A DNA stretch of 64,000 nucleotides from Perkinsus olseni (Eukaryota > Perkinsozoa > Perkinsida), in the NCBI GenBank assembly GCA_013115125.1, contig JABANN010000069.1, positions 17,283-81,282 of the forward strand, in the 5' to 3' direction. The notes beneath the pieces were generated by a model. The model had not been told where the DNA came from and did not search any database. It saw only the letters and a program-made list of their open reading frames with translations. Made by a program: the position numbers and the translations under genes. Numbering within the stretch: position 1 is the stretch's first letter; the number at the start of each line of letters is the position of its first letter. Positions 24,480-35,942 of this stretch are shown here, one piece after another.

Positions 24480-26965
24480 CTACTTAGTATCCCCATAGAC
24501 GACATAGGTCGGATTTTTCTTCAACAGCTTGGCCGCCACCTTCTTCAAATCAGCCTCGGTCACTGCGTCAACCCGAGCGGCGAACTCCTCAGGGGTAACC
24601 ACCTAGCGAAGCAGTCACAAACAGGATCGCGTATCTTAGGTCGAACCTTGCCACTCATAATGATCTGTCTGCCAATGTCTTCCATCAACACCTTCGAGTT
24701 CTCGGCATTCATAAAAATATTTCCCTTCAACGTATTTTTCGCTCGACTCACTTCCTCAGGAGTGAACGAATTCTAACAACAAAGGATCGGAATCACACCC
24801 GCGCCGGGAGCACGGAGATACTACCAATTTATGAAGCTCATTAAGAGCGATGTCCACTAACCTGGGAGCCTCTTGACCGTAACCAGTGATGTACATCCCG
24901 AACAGACCAGAATCCGAGTACCTGTCCACGAGTTCCATCTTTCTACTTAAACTAAGACCTATCAGAAAATTCCCAAAAACTCGCGAAAATACCCAATTTT
25001 CACCAAATCACGCTACTAGGGAGCCGCGACGCTGGCAAGATCAAGAGCATCTTACTGTGTGTTGAAGGCCATGCAGCTCTCCACGTTCGGATTCTGATTC
25101 AGGACGTTGAGGTACAGGCGGGAGTGCATACCCTTGCCCGGCCCACCAGTGGAGAACGAACCTCCCCCGCCTAACCGATGCATTGCTTCCATCAAACTAA
25201 TGGTAATGGAAACTCACCTAGGAGGGTCTGCAGGACGGTAACCGGGACGAGATCCGCGGAGTTCCAGCCTTCAGTCTCGAAACCTATGGCGATGTTGCAG
25301 ACCGGCATGTCCGCATTCTCCTCGAGCTTATAGCCACCGGTGTATATCGGCTTCGGCTCTTCACGCGGTAAGTTCGGGATCGCAACATCTGCGGCAAAAA
25401 CGATCCAACGACGACCGGGAGAAATTTTTACTTACATTCCGCGAAGCTTCTCATCAACCACTTGCAGAGTTCGTCATGATCAACATTGATACCAACAAAA
25501 ACGCTTCGCTCCGCCGAGAAATGCTTCATCATGTACTCCCGGATGTTGTCACCCGTGAAGTGCTCAAGGGCCCTAGCAGGCAACACTCGTACCACACCAA
25601 TAGTAAATCGCAAGACGGCATCTACCTTCCCTCGTTCGCGAGGAGAGCGTTGCCCAGGGTGTTGTTGTGATATGCAGTCTGATGCAACAACTCCGAGACA
25701 TACTGATCAGTATCAGCCTTCAGTCTCTCATGTGCCTGATACAGCAATCTCCTCTAGACACGCGAAGAACATGATACCATCACCTTTTTGATCTCCTTGT
25801 GACAAGCGTTGACTTCCCATGGTAGGAGTCGAGGGAAGAGGACATTCCCAACGACCAGAGTACTGGCCACCGGCGTATATTCCCTTAAGAGCTCGAGGTT
25901 GTACATCATGTGCTCACGACCAGCCTGGCAACCTCCATTCATGCCGAGGACCTCGATGGTCTTGATGGTGCGAAGGTGCGATAAGTGGGCAGTTGATCTG
26001 GGGAAAAGATGGTATCAATACGGCAAGGCGTGATGATACCCACCTGAAGGCAACACACTCGACCATGTGAGAGAGGCCCTCCTCAGCTGGAGTCTCGAAA
26101 CGGCTGCCAGCATGCACGAACAGACCGAGGTTGGCGGTCAACTGATGATGAAGACAGAAACTGCCTAGTCGCTGATAAGGTAGTCAGTACCCCTTGCTTA
26201 TCCACAGACACAATGCGCATGCCGTTCTCGAGGACAGAGAACTTCATCTCGGGTTTCTTCAGTTGAGGGGCCTATCAACAGCAGGAGCAGCCTACGTCAG
26301 AACAGAGACCGGTCGAGGGGTGGTTACCGGAACATCTGTCAGGATGGGTATGTCTAGGGGCACATCTCGGTACTTGTTGTCCTTGTGCTCGCCACCGATG
26401 TAGTAAAACCTATCACGGCGGTCAATGATGAGGTCGAAAGATACTCAAAGATTCCTACTGGAAGTGGGGGACTTCCTTCACGACTTCGCCGACATCCTCC
26501 TGCTTGAACTTGACCACGTTGTACGAAGTCCCTTGTATGGTACCTCAGCCATGATAAGTGCGGGAAGGAGAAAAGTTCGGTCGGATGTGCGATGGTACAC
26601 GACTCAACCTACTCTGTATCTTACATGCACGACCCCAAGATACCTCTGCGCATAATATACCGATCTTAACCGCACTCAAGATTGAAATTACTCCACGATT
26701 CTTGCCACTTCCACAGGAACAACGCAAAATTGTCCCCGCCACCACTCGACCATCGGCGATTCGGATCGCACATCGAAAAGTAGTGCCGTCATCAAATCAT
26801 GGGCTACTCACTTTTGCCTTCAGTCTTGGTCACAGCGGCAGCAGCAGTCTGAGCCGAGGAAAAGCATCTTCTGAAGGCAGCGGCCCCAAGGCATCTAGCG
26901 AGAGTAGGGCCACCTTGGACCACGGCCGAGGAGGGGGCAGCAGCTGTGAGAAGCCTCGACAACAT
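24480..26965 (-). CDS. Mitochondrial processing peptidase alpha subunit
   Basis: M16-family subunit of the matrix complex that removes mitochondrial targeting peptides. The ATG at 26965 begins a cleavable presequence ([13 protein letters not shown]..., rich in Arg/Ala/Ser). The first exon is 26812..26965. A segment with [17 protein letters not shown] precedes the domain start [15 protein letters not shown]. Next come [19 protein letters not shown] (no HxxEH zinc site, as expected for alpha) and the alpha-diagnostic glycine-rich loop [15 protein letters not shown] with [23 protein letters not shown] and SRAKNTLKG...EDIGRQI follow, ending in [11 protein letters not shown] and TAG at 24480. The last intron (24603-24646, 44 nt) starts GTTCGACCTAAGATACGC, a motif B copy. 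About ten introns are present; several boundaries are approximate. Confidence 0.93.
24603..24646 (-). repeat. MPP-alpha intron beginning with motif B
   Basis: A phase-0 intron of 44 nt, from GTTCGACCTAAGATACGC to CTTCGCTAG. Both flanking exons are conserved M16 sequence, so the intron is secure. The motif includes the donor site itself. Confidence 0.85.
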
Positions 26966-27913
26966 CAAAAAAGGAGATCTACGACAACGACGGATGAGTG
27001 AATCGAATCATCAAGTTGCACATACCTAAAGTCACGCGCCACAAAATTACGCGCGCGCCCAAATTGTTGAAAAGATTTTCTGCCTCACTGACGTCGCTGG
27101 TGATGTTTCTGCTGATGAAGGGCTGGCCTCACTCGTCCGTGTGTGATGGCATGATAATCTTGAATGCAACCCTGATGGTCTCCGTCCGCTTGTTGACAGA
27201 AATCTTGTCTTCTCCCGTCATCAACCTAAGATACCACGCTGCCAGTCGACGCCCTACCAGTGGCGGAAGTACTTGTCATGCCTAGGAAGCTTCTGATGAC
27301 ATGCTGAGAGCACTCATTAAGCTTACTCTGAGTACGCTCACGATTGAGCTAGGAAATCTTTTCAGCGTGTAGAAATCGACCTCACGATCGACGCAGTGCT
27401 CAGGGACTCTCAAAAAGGAATGAAGCTGCAGATTTTTACCCGCACAAGGGGCTTCCAGAATCGATTTCAATTTCAGAATTAGTTTTTCGAAAACCTCCCG
27501 CGTGTGAAAAGGAACTCTAGAATCGATTCTTAGTGTCAGAATCACCTTTTTGAACGGGGGCTGTGCACCAAGAGCCCTACCCAAGTCCTACGCGGACGAT
27601 GGGGTCTTTCAATGCATTCTTCCAATTCTGAAACTCAGAATCGATACTGGAACAGTAATTCCAGAATCGATACTGGAACAGCATTTCACATGTAAAAATC
27701 AATTCCAGAATCGATACTGGAACAGCTTTATTCACGTAAAATCGATGCTGAGTTTCAGAATTATTTTGTTGAACGGAGAAAATGAAGATTTTATCATCAC
27801 TATGGCCATCCCGCGATCCCGTATCATCATCAGCGTCATCGATAGAGCACTACCCCTATACCGGTGTGAATCCTATTGAACAACATCTACCACAAGTATC
27901 TTCACTCAGTGTC
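26966..27913. other. Divergent intergenic region with motif A and an inverted/tandem repeat
   Basis: This region lies between the MPP start (-) and the GTPase start (+), so both promoters should be here. It has a motif A copy at 27031-27050, and at 27628-27758 three CAGAATCGATACTGGAACAG units inside an 18-nt inverted repeat. No gene is called. Confidence 0.5.
27628..27758. repeat. Three 20-bp direct units inside an inverted repeat
   Basis: CAGAATCGATACTGGAACAG occurs exactly at 27636-27655, 27662-27681 and 27706-27725. Flanking arms CTGAAACTCAGAATCGAT (27628) and ATCGATGCTGAGTTTCAG (to about 27757) are complementary except for one base. Related AGAATCGATT pieces occur at 27470-27530. The unit could be a binding site cluster in the divergent promoter. 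Confidence 0.85.
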
Positions 27914-28864
27914 ATGGGCAAGGACCAACCTGTCACCCTGCGAATCATCGTAGCTGGGGAACCAGGGACAGGGAGACAATCTTTATGCAGGTGTCTACTT
28001 TCACAGCTAGAGGTGTCAGAAAGTCTATTGCTGTTGCAGAGCCCTCTGCACTGCGGAAGGTGATCCGAACACGTCCTATCTCGGGACGGCAACCGAAGGC
28101 TCTTCTGTCGTTCCCACAGTCGAAGTCGGTCGTCAAGTATTAGCCTTTCCAGATGGCCCAACACGGGAGGTATCAGAATCATGATCGTCACAGCACGGAT
28201 GGGTCAGTCTCAGGTGTCGATTGAGTTCTGGATAATCAGCTGTTCTTCTGAGGTCAGCCTGGACCTGCTCACAGCGCCAGAGTCCTCCCCCGACGGGATG
28301 ATACTAGTTTTCGATACTATCCGTTCCACAACTCTCACTGGTGCTCTCACTGGCTGGCTCTTCGATTTTGTTTTTCCAGAGAAAGACAGGTAATGGCCAG
28401 AAAGTGAATATGCTACTTTTGTGTTGTTAACCGTCATCCGTGTCAGCGACCAAGCCCTCCCTTCGCCTTGCCGCGACCGTTCGCTGAGCACCTTTGAAGG
28501 GAATACTGACTTCAGAGAGGACCTGCTGACTGGCGTGTGCCCTCTGATGGTCGTAGCTAACAATAAGGATGCCCGGAATAGCTGGCAGTGGCGCGGTGGA
28601 GAAGCCCCGTTACCGAGGCCACCGACATACGTCGATAGATTCGTCGTTGGTGAGAAGAGCATCTCCGCTGCGTGGCTTCTGTGTACAGACCATGCATTTT
28701 CGACAAGCAACTCAGGAATTTTATGGGTTCTTCACTATTGCCCCCTCACACCAATCGTCTGCCCCACACGCGAAACGGGTGATGCTAATAACCGCGTATT
28801 GGCCGAGGAAATGACTCTTCCGGGATATTTCGGACCGCGATCACCAGGCATTTTCAGTGGCTGA
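27914..28864 (+). CDS. Divergent RabL3-like small GTPase
   Basis: Exons 27914..27990, 28040..28169, 28214..28389 and 28447 onward join in phase. The N terminus LRIIVAGEPGTGRQSL is a P-loop in which the invariant Lys is Arg (GxPGTGRQS). VSIEFWIIS replaces the usual W-D-x-G-G of switch II. GMILVFDTIRSTTL...WLFDFVF and PLMVVANNKD (G4, NKxD) are conserved in Rab-like fashion. RabL3 proteins are atypical and lack some G motifs, so this family is the best guess. Later exons (CVQTMHFRQATQEFYGFF near 28690-28740 and possibly a segment at 29640-29849) are uncertain. The first intron (49 nt) contains motif D. Confidence 0.65.
27991..28039 (+). repeat. Intron with motif D in the GTPase gene
   Basis: A 49-nt phase-2 intron, from GTGTCTACTTTCAC to GCTGTTGCAG. 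Its middle is AGCTAGAGGTGTCAGAA, identical to the 17-mer at 14240, 51557 and 55957. Confidence 0.8.
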
Positions 28865-29044
28865 CGAGCAATGAAAATCCCATCCAAGCTATGATATCAG
28901 GTAGGCGTTCGATTTTGTGATATCGCTCATCAGTGTGTTTCGTTGTAACCATTGCTTTGGCCATCAGCAAAATCACCGTTCGCCAACTTTCTTCGGCACA
29001 ACTTGAGGATGGGTACACACTGATGAGTAGAGCTCAGTTCCGAA

Positions 29045-29163
29045 CGGTACGTGATGTCACACGTACCGATAGCGGACGCCTACCTGGCGAAAGAAAGCCA
29101 GGTAGGCGCTAATACCTTTCCATGGGACCTACCACAATCACACCTGCTAATCCAGGTGTGATT
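29045..29163. repeat. Cluster of three perfect hairpins
   Basis: CGGTACGTG/CACGTACCG (29045-29068), GCCTACCTGGC/GCCAGGTAGGC (29078-29107) and AATCACACCTG/CAGGTGTGATT (29136-29163) follow each other within 120 bp in noncoding DNA. Each has arms of 9-11 bp and a short loop. Confidence 0.8.
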
Positions 29164-29849
29164 AGGCTTTCACAGTGATTGAGTCTCTCCTTTCCTAGGG
29201 AGGCTGGGCCACAGCCTCTCTCAAAAGTGGCGAATTCCCTCAGAACCCGTCCCATGGCCCGCCTAGTCCCTACCGGAAAGATACTATTCTCATTAACGAA
29301 ACACACACACGGGTGTTAGATTGGATAACTCAGCAAGAATCGTTCACGGTGGTTCTTGAGTAACAACTACAGTAATAACCGGACACGTAAGCTAGACTGT
29401 CGATCACACAAGGAATCCTGGGGCAACACAATCAATTGTGTACATTTTGAAAAAAGCTACACAAAAATGAATCCAATTTGAAGGAAAAATGTAGATGGAA
29501 AAATAATTCTTTCCTCACCAAGGGAAGATATTCGATGGTCCTTCTTTACGTCCTCACTTCAGGTGAGCCGTGCCCTCGATGGACCTGTGGTGTTAATGGC
29601 AATGACGCGGCCGCTAAGGACGCTATGTACACTGTTCGCAACAGGCTCCTCAGTAAGTCTGAGGAATATCCGCAATGCTGCGCGCGTATAGATAATCTTT
29701 CGACAGGATACGACGACCCTCAAACACGGAGTATCTTCTCCACAGCTTCAGTCGACGGAACAGTACAGCACATCGACCGATGCTCGTGGATGGATTTCTT
29801 GCGGAAGTCTGTGGTCTATCATGACCGGAAGCTCTTTGGTGGTGTTTAG

Positions 29850-31569
29850 TTTATCATATACTATCACAATCAGCTTGGAATGAGTTTTTCCTGCAACAGA
29901 CAGATTATTGGGTTCTACAGGAAGGTCTCGGCGGTTGGAAGGCCCAGGAGCTTGAGGTTGGGGTGAGCGAAGAATAAGCTCAACCAGCTTTAAAGGCACT
30001 TGAGGACGTCGAAGTACCAATCAAAACCGAAATTATCCAATTGACTTTCCCGAAGAACTCTCCACGTCGCAGTTCACGAGGCTGAAGCTCTGCCACCAAA
30101 CTAAATCGGCTGACAAATTTCTATAGGGGTGGCTATGTGTAAATCGCCACAGAAATCTCCGAGCTCGGATCAGCTGAAATGCCTTCGAAAGCATTCGAAC
30201 TACATGGGGCATGCGGAAGTGCCTGACGAAGTCCCTCCAATTCTCCATAGACGTGACGAATTAGCCTCGGACTCGTGAGAGTTCGGCGTAGTTTTTACGC
30301 CGCTCAACAGACGGATTGGACGAGGACAGGTCGGCTTCAAACTGCAATATTGACAGACCCCGCGCCGAAACTCCTTTCATTTGTGACACCGTCATTGTTA
30401 GTGCAGTGCACGTAAGGTCGCACCATGAATGCCCTCTCGAGTCCGACTTTCATTCAGCGTATAAACGAGTGGTTCATCTAGGTTAAGACAGGCGCAGAGA
30501 GATGCCATGTCATGTGGTGCGCACAATTGGACACTGAGTGTCTCGGTTGTGCCTCCCGCGCTTGCAAGCTAGTGCCTTGAGCGCCGGCTCGAGCCCTCAG
30601 GTGAAGGATGACGGTTCGATTCAACGGTCGTCGTCTTCCCAATGCTCTCACTTTTTAAACCGAGGTCCTCGAGAGGCAACTTGTGCCTGCGATTGCCATT
30701 TGTGGTGACGCCTTCGACCTCGGAGACCACAGGTTTTGCGACGATACGAGTTACCGTAGTTAGTGAGCAGTAGAGATGGTCCTCACTACAGTGCATGCTA
30801 TCAGTGCCAAATTCATTTATGCCGCTCTGATTCACAGCCAGTGGGACAGTGTATCGCTCGAGAGATCTGTCGGCCATACCGCCATCCATGCCAACCGTTC
30901 TTAGTTTGATGCGCTGGACGAGCTTCGCGGGCAAACACGAAGACACGAAGCGTAGCGGTGCGGCGACCCCATTCTCATGGTGGAGGGTGTACTTCGAAGA
31001 ATGGGAAGCAGCAGGAATCTTTAGCAGAAATACCGGGGCTAGTAGACGAGTCAGCATAGTGACAACCATCTACTACTTAGTAACTACCAGTGTACTCGTA
31101 TCGTTGTGCGCCTCGCACTCGCGTTCATGCGTACGCGTTCAAGGTTACGCTATAGATCGCCTTGTCTGTCTACTCCTCTCGAGTCCGGTTTCACCGCTCT
31201 TCGAACCCCGTCCCAAATAGTCACACTGTCCTGAGTTATAGGGCAAGTCTAGGATACGATGGTTCACGCGGGCACTTCTTTTCACGGCGATTTGTCTTGT
31301 CCGATACAGCTGAGAGTATCTGGACCGAAAACTCGTCTTGTTACTGCGAGCCATCGAATCGTCGTGCGCCGGGCGGTTTCAGATTCTCAACGGATTCCAT
31401 AGTCGCAATTGCAATATGTTGCTGGCTTCTAGGACCTACTGTAGTAGATCGCACTCTATGATATGGGGCTTGTCATAGGTGCATATTAGTAGACCGATCC
31501 ACAGTGTTTGGCCTCGGAGCGACGTGAATGTGGACGTGCAACTCATAGTGTTAGGAAGCTTCGTACCCT
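29850..31569. other. Mostly unassigned
   Basis: Apart from the possible secreted protein on the minus strand, I see no gene. No dispersed motif of families A or D was noticed. Confidence 0.4.
30569..31069 (-). CDS. Hypothetical 166-aa secreted protein
   Basis: An uninterrupted frame from ATG at 31069 to a stop at 30569. The N terminus (MVVTMLTRLLAPVFLLKIPA) is signal-peptide-like, followed by a polar, basic protein without recognised domains. The C terminus is Ser/Arg-rich. The opposite strand also has an overlapping open frame without resemblance to any family. I treat it as a possible gene only: the evidence is length, ATG and signal peptide. The neighbouring kelch gene starts 500 bp away on the other strand. 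Confidence 0.35.
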   Translation of the reverse strand: MVVTMLTRLLAPVFLLKIPAASHSSKYTLHHENGVAAPLRFVSSCLPAKLVQRIKLRTVGMDGGMADRSLERYTVPLAVNQSGINEFGTDSMHCSEDHLYCSLTTVTRIVAKPVVSEVEGVTTNGNRRHKLPLEDLGLKSESIGKTTTVESNRHPSPEGSSRRSRH

Positions 31570-33522
31570 ATGATAATGCTTAGGGCCCTTCTACTAACCT
31601 GTATCTGCTGGCAGGCTATCTCGGCTCCCTTCCGTTGGGAAGTGCTTGATAATGGTGGGGGGCCCGGTGCCCGCGATAGGCCGGCCATCGGCTATGATCC
31701 TCTTCGTGAGTTGGGCGTTAATCTTGAAATCGGCTGAATTGATTTCTTGTGTCAGGTAGGAATTTGATCTCCTTCGGTGGCCGTTCTGGAGGCTCCCTCT
31801 TCCAGGACACGTGGTACTTCAACTTGGACAGTCAAACCTGGACCCTCGTCAATGTGGCTAACCCTCCTGCTGCTCGCTTCGATGCTATCTCTGGTGAGGG
31901 TGTTCCCCTCAGCCACGCTGTTGCCTGCGGATTCGTTCAGGCTATGACGTGGCGACTGGTCTTTTCGCCATCTCCACCGGCGATGCCGCCCCTGTCTTCT
32001 TCAACGACCTCTGGGTGCTGGTAGATTATGCCGGCCCAAATCCACAATGGCGTAGGATCGACGCGCAGTCAACCCGCTCGTTCGAACCAAGGTGGGTGTC
32101 ACTTGACATGTCTTAGTGACAGAGTCGGTTCGAGTAGGTACGGTTGCGGCGGCGGTCTGGCCATGGACGGCTATATCTATATAAGCCTCGGATTTGATGG
32201 CGCCACCCGATTTGGGGATACATTTCGATTTCGCCTTTCCAACACCAGCGGAGGCTCATGGGAAGAGGTGCTTCAGCACTCCGCACACTCGATGTCGTCA
32301 GATGTCCTGAGTTTGCCTGTCTCCTCAGGTTTCGAACACCTTCCAATACGGTATAAACGAGCCTCATGCGCGCTGTCTTGTTGGCAACGCCGTCCTTCCG
32401 GGCACCAACTACGGCAAGTTCGTCATGTTTGGTGGATGCGCTAATGGTGGTAAACATGGCGGCCCGTGCCCAGCCTACGATACCTGGACTCTCGACCAGT
32501 CTATGAGTTGGGATCGTCAGGCGGATGCACCGGTGCCCACTGTATTCGGAGACCTTGCGGCTTGGGGCACTGATAAAGTTATCATGTACGGTGGAGCCGG
32601 CCCTGATCTTGACCAGCCCATCAGCATCACCGACCAGACCCCAGCTGATGTCCATGTTCTTGATCTCAACGCCAACGATTGGGAGAGTTACAAGGCTGAG
32701 CTGCCCAGTGGGATCCCCGGGCTCACACCGCAATCGTCTGCTATCGCCTTTCACCGTATGGTGGTGGCAGGCATTAACCCGCCGGCTGTGCTCCTCTTCG
32801 GTGGTCGTATCAATGGTCGTGTGTTGATGCTCACTGGCGGTCCTTCCGGCAGCCCAATAAGTAGCGGATGGTTCTACTTCTCTTGGATTTGGTTACACGG
32901 TATATTCATGGTCGCCGCCTGGGGCTTATGCCTGCCGATTGGGGCATTCATTTTCCGTTACTTTCGTCATAAGAAGTTTGCTTGGCCGGCTCATCTGGCA
33001 TTGCAGAGTATCGGATTGGTCTTCAGCATCGTTGGCTTCATCGCTTCCTTCTACACCGGCGGTACCTTCGATTTTGCTCACGCGTACATTGGTATTATAG
33101 TATTCATCCTCGGGTGTTTGCAGCCGATCAATGCGGCATTCAGATGCCATCCTCGAGGACGAAATTTTCTCTGTAAGATTGACTACGGCAAGAGGTACAT
33201 CTTCAACGCCTTTCACCAAATTGGTGGTCGAGCTGCACTTCTGCTGGGTATTGTCAACATCATGCTCGGCATACCCCTCGCTCAACTTCAAGTCGGCTGG
33301 CTGATAGGCGTTGGTGTCTGGTTTGCTGTCCTCATCTTTGGTCACTTCGTCTGCGAGCTTCTCCGTATGAGAGGAGTTCTACCACGCATACCTCGAAGCT
33401 ACAACGAGCTCTACTTGCCTGGACCATTGAAGAAGCTCCACACGCACGCCCATCGAGATGAAGATCTGATTGCTGCGCCGCCCAAGGAGGCTGGCAGTGC
33501 ACCAACTACCGGTGACCACTGA
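31570..33522 (+). CDS. Kelch-repeat / cytochrome b561 fusion protein
   Basis: join(31570..31705,31756..31893,31941..32091,32138..32267,32329..33522), 582 aa, every junction canonical and in phase (introns 50, 47, 46 and 61 nt). The ATG starts a signal peptide (MIMLRALLLTCICWQAISA). Residues 60-390 carry kelch blades (FGGRSGGSLFQDTWYFN, YGKFVMFGGC, DKVIMYGGAG, LLFGGRI), predicting an extracytoplasmic beta-propeller. Residues 400-550 form a b561 domain of about six helices with conserved histidines (WLHGIFMVAAWG, AHLALQSIG, AHAYIGIIVF, FHQIGGRAALLLGI) that would bind two hemes and pass electrons across the membrane. The tail is His/charged. The likely role is a transmembrane electron carrier such as an ascorbate-linked ferric reductase; the propeller may bind a partner or carbohydrate. 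Confidence 0.92.
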
Positions 33523-34342
33523 CGTCACAACTAAACGTGCGTTGATATTTATAATGCCGGCGTCGATCATTTGGAGTGGTCGGCTTTTTTACATTGAGAA
33601 CTGTTCACTGATCTACTTTTCACAAAATCTCATCATAACATCTCGGTTGTGTTGGATATGCTCTTCCAGTATGGACGTAATACGTCGTCTGCAGCTCTAC
33701 CGCGGTTTTCACGTCACGCCGGCTCTACGTACAACCGTTTTTCAGCGAAACTAATTCCGAAACTCAGGAACGATCCGGAATTGATTTTCGCGCGTTGAAT
33801 CGATCGCGAGGTTCAGAATCAGCACCCGGAACACCCACACAGTCTGACTGTGAAACAGAAAGATGCATCCCGCGAACGTGAGACCATCATGCCACGCGCA
33901 GCGCGTGAACGGCGGTCATTAAGTCGATCCGATCGACGTAGTGACCATAGCGAACATGCCCGAGAGGGAAGAAGGCAGACCACATCTAGTGATGCGAATC
34001 ACATCTTGCACCGTGTGGGTGTGCACCGTCTTATCCACCGTACACGTTCCGCGCGAATAACCATGACAATGCAAGTGCCGGTCGCTAGCTTTGTGCAGCG
34101 GCAAGTGATGAATGATTCATCATGAATCATCACCCAGTGAAGGTCCGGGCTTTGCCTAGAGCAGGCACGTGTTAATAATCATTTATAATGATCGATGACT
34201 GGGGAGTCTCAATTGTTGCACACCCTCTTCAACCCGCGCTCTTTTTCGTCATGGACGTCGCACGGTGCACCAAAATTCAAAGTGCCTCAAGAAAAAAAAC
34301 CGATTGTAGATATCTATGTGTGGAACTCATACACGAATTTTT
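33523..34342. other. Gap, no gene
   Basis: No gene recognised. The segment at about 33755-33800 (CTCAGGAACGATCCGGAATT) resembles 1118-1145, and the related AGAATCGAT motif of 27.6 kb. Confidence 0.4.
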
Positions 34343-34537
34343 ATGGCCATACTGTGGCTCACACTATTTGTCAACAGCTTCACGTGTGCTTTTGGTACTG
34401 CAGTGGCATTCATACAGGGCAGACGGTTTGAATTGCCTTTATGGCCGCAACAATGCCTCGCCTCTTACGACCAAACACGACACAACTTACTGCAGAGGAT
34501 GGGCTCTTTAACAATGGTATCCGGCCTTGCTCATTGA
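34343..34537 (+). CDS. Possible 64-aa secreted peptide
   Basis: An ATG-initiated frame with a clear signal-peptide-like start (MAILWLTLFVNSFTCAFG) followed by a short polar segment. There is no family resemblance. It could equally be the first exon of a longer gene or chance; alternative frames over the same bases are also open. Confidence 0.3.
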   Translation: MAILWLTLFVNSFTCAFGTAVAFIQGRRFELPLWPQQCLASYDQTRHNLLQRMGSLTMVSGLAH

Positions 34538-35942
34538 TCTTGAGTAGATTGTACAGGGGTCATTTTCGACATTTCAGCCTCCGAAACGGGGTTTCCGAGT
34601 TCGAGGTCGAATGCTCCGACATTTCTACACAATTCCCGGGGCAAGTTTGACAAGTGAACAGGCAAGAATGACACACGCGAGTCCAAGTTTGACACATCTC
34701 CAAATTGTACACTTGTCAAGCTGGCACCGTGCCAGCTTACACCGCTTAGATCGTGACGATCTACTTCCATAATCTCACTGCGTACTAGAGCTCTGAGTAA
34801 GAAAGGATGTGTTCCCGCAAGGGTTCGTATGATGGCCGTGTGCTTATTATGCGCTGATCGCTTCCCATGCATGCGTGTGCAGCTAGTTCCCCTCGAGAGA
34901 ATGAGCTTCGCAGGAGGCTCTATCTCCCCTTCTCATGTGGCGCTGCCTATGATTCATAGGCTATGACCCATAGGTAGAGAAGCAACGGTGGCCAGACCCA
35001 GCTTTGCTGGGTCAGGCTGACCCAGCGAAGCTGACCCGGTCAGCCACCCCATGAGCGCTCCTCCAAGCACTCCTGAGGAGTGACTCCTCAATGTTTTTCC
35101 AGACCTCTGCACTATAACTCAGTTGAGTGTGGCTATTTGAGACGGGGCTCAAAGAGTGGTGAAATTGGACAAGGTGGCAGCTGAGCAATAATGTGATTTA
35201 CAGCTTACTGAGCTCAGCTAAGCTTAGTGTAGCACATATACTCATGCACGCGAGTGCAAGGCACAGAATGAGGTAAGACGATTATCTGATATTAATGGTA
35301 CGTAGTAGCAGCAGTGAACTAAGAGCTGAGTGGTACTGAACCAGGCTGTAGCTGTAACATAGCGTACACTATAGGTGTCACTATCTTGTCACTATAGTGC
35401 ACCTCCTGTTTCTCATAGGCGCCGATCTCCTGTGCATGCGTGCAAGATACTTCCTCCTCGAGAGCGTGAGTAAGGATAAACCCGCTCACGCCTCTACACG
35501 GTAGGAAAGTGATGTTCCCCATGCGCCGAGGCTAATTTTCCCTAGAGAATGGGCTCAGGAGAAGACTTCATCCGCCCCTGCTCATGCTGCTTTGCCTGTG
35601 GCCGACAATAGAGAAGCAACATTATGGGACACGTCTCAGAGACACATGACTTATGTGACAACAGTGTGTGCGTGCACTGGAGAAGCTAGGCTAGCCGCAG
35701 CCTGCGACCCGCAGGATGAGCAGCTCATCATAAAGCGCGAAGTAAATCGCTCTTAGCCCTCGAGAAGACTCCTAGTAGAATCATAGAAGACAAAGCGGGC
35801 AGAGTACGGCGTGGAGATTTCTGATTCGGCACCGCTTGTCCTAACGAACAATGGTTGTACTCCGGATCGCCGATCCAGGATCGAGACTATGTCCATTTCA
35901 AAGCTACCTTGCTGGATCGTCATCGTGCTCCTTCAGGTTTAA
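34538..35942. other. Noncoding, hairpin-rich
   Basis: No gene recognised. Several perfect short stems occur, for example AGCTGGC/GCCAGCT near 34720, GACCCAGC/GCTGGGTC repeated at 34995-35040, and CACTATAG/CTATAGTG near 35367-35400. Confidence 0.45.
34995..35040. repeat. Alternating GACCCAGC inverted repeats
   Basis: GACCCAGC, GCTGGGTC, GACCCAGC and a GCTGACCC follow in 46 bp, so several alternative hairpins can form. Noncoding context. Confidence 0.7.

Noticed and set aside
25503-25515. Motif C as an intronic element in MPP
   Set aside because: This copy lies in conserved coding sequence ([11 protein letters not shown]), so motif C cannot be purely intronic.
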